Source: Flavobacteriales bacterium
GTDB lineage: Bacteria; Bacteroidota; Bacteroidia; Flavobacteriales; BACL11
Assembly: GCA_018675825.1 (NCBI GenBank)
Contig: JABGXK010000103.1
Location: 1-6,170, forward strand
Direction: 5' to 3'
DNA length: 6,170 nucleotides
The notes under the pieces were generated by a model that was given only the letters and a program-made list of their open reading frames with translations, was not told the origin of the DNA and did no database searches. Position 1 is the stretch's first letter, and each line of letters begins with the position of its first letter. Of this stretch, positions 6,073 to 6,170 are shown piece by piece. A program made the translations under genes and the position numbers.

Positions 6073-6170
6073 CTATTTTAAATTTAATTTTACTTTTTTA
6101 TGACTATAATATATCTTCTTGTTTTCGACACCTTGCCTTAAATTTTTTCTTTTCTCTTCTGGCATATTAG
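6073..6170 (-). CDS. Possible C-terminal tail of an unidentified gene (partial)
   Basis: One minus-strand frame is open from the window edge to a TAG at 6075-6073, giving 31 codons rich in lysine (for example NLRQGVENKKIYY and HKKVKLNLK). It ends 7 bases before the queD start, the close spacing seen between operon genes. The other two minus-strand frames contain stops here: one is cut by a TAA after ten codons, and the other has a TAA at the very edge and a TAG later. The tail has no motif I recognise. An ATG near the edge (codon 2 of the visible part) means it could instead be a tiny spurious ORF, or the true upstream gene could end in the frame stopping at the TAA. Low confidence. Confidence 0.3.
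   Translation of the reverse strand, partial: NMPEEKRKNLRQGVENKKIYYSHKKVKLNLK

Noticed and set aside
1..6170. Plus-strand genes, RNA genes, CRISPR arrays or mobile elements
   Set aside because: The whole plus strand is antisense to well-supported genes apart from short AT-rich gaps. I saw no regularly spaced repeats, no terminal inverted repeats, no transposase motifs and no tRNA-like folds.
6076..6170. The other minus-strand frames as the upstream gene end
   Set aside because: One frame stops at a TAA after ten codons (ending KRKEKI) and would leave a spacer of about 70 bases. The other has a TAA at the window edge and no ATG after it before its TAG. Neither is excluded for the first, but neither is better supported than the frame reported.

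Overview
The window is one co-directional block. Every gene I can support lies on the minus strand, so the biological reading order runs from high to low coordinates. The DNA is AT-rich. Protein details, AT-rich leaders and a TAnnTTTG-type promoter box all point to the phylum Bacteroidota, most likely a marine flavobacterium-like lineage. The protein clues are subunit II with extra N-terminal membrane helices and a CNKICGSAH copper motif, tandem subunit III genes, and a subunit I ending in LEWTTPIERIHGNWPGDLP. This assignment comes from family resemblance, not a search.

Layout in transcription order: (1) 6170-6073, a possible C-terminal tail of an unidentified upstream gene; (2) 6065-5625, a complete queD/6-pyruvoyltetrahydropterin synthase-family gene; (3) 5624-5508, a 117-bp AT-rich spacer with a good Bacteroidota -7 box just ahead of the oxidase genes; (4) 5507-4533, cytochrome c oxidase subunit II; (5) 4525-2771, subunit I; (6) 2768-2160, a short subunit III-type protein; (7) 2159-2096, a 64-bp spacer with a second, weaker promoter-like box; (8) 2095-1166, a long subunit III with a large periplasmic insertion; (9) 1150-821, a small subunit IV-type protein; (10) 818-69, the copper chaperone SCO1/SenC; (11) 75-1, the signal peptide of another exported protein. 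That last gene overlaps the end of sco1 and leaves the window.

Together, genes 4-10 encode an A-type (aa3-like) haem-copper terminal oxidase plus its CuA assembly factor. Subunit II accepts electrons at CuA. Subunit I carries haem a, haem a3/CuB and recognisable D- and K-channel residues. The two subunit III proteins and subunit IV are membrane accessory subunits, and SCO1 delivers copper to CuA. Gaps from subunit II to the second subunit III are 7 and 2 bases, and from the long subunit III to sco1 they are 15 and 2 bases, so the block is operon-like. No haem O/A synthase and no alternative complex III gene is visible here.

I see no mobile element, CRISPR array, tRNA or rRNA, and no clearly new system. 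The points worth a second look are substitutions at usually conserved oxidase positions (subunit II Trp to Phe and Glu to Lys; the subunit III acidic residue), the large subunit III insertion, the small exported protein overlapping sco1, and the regulatory spacer.
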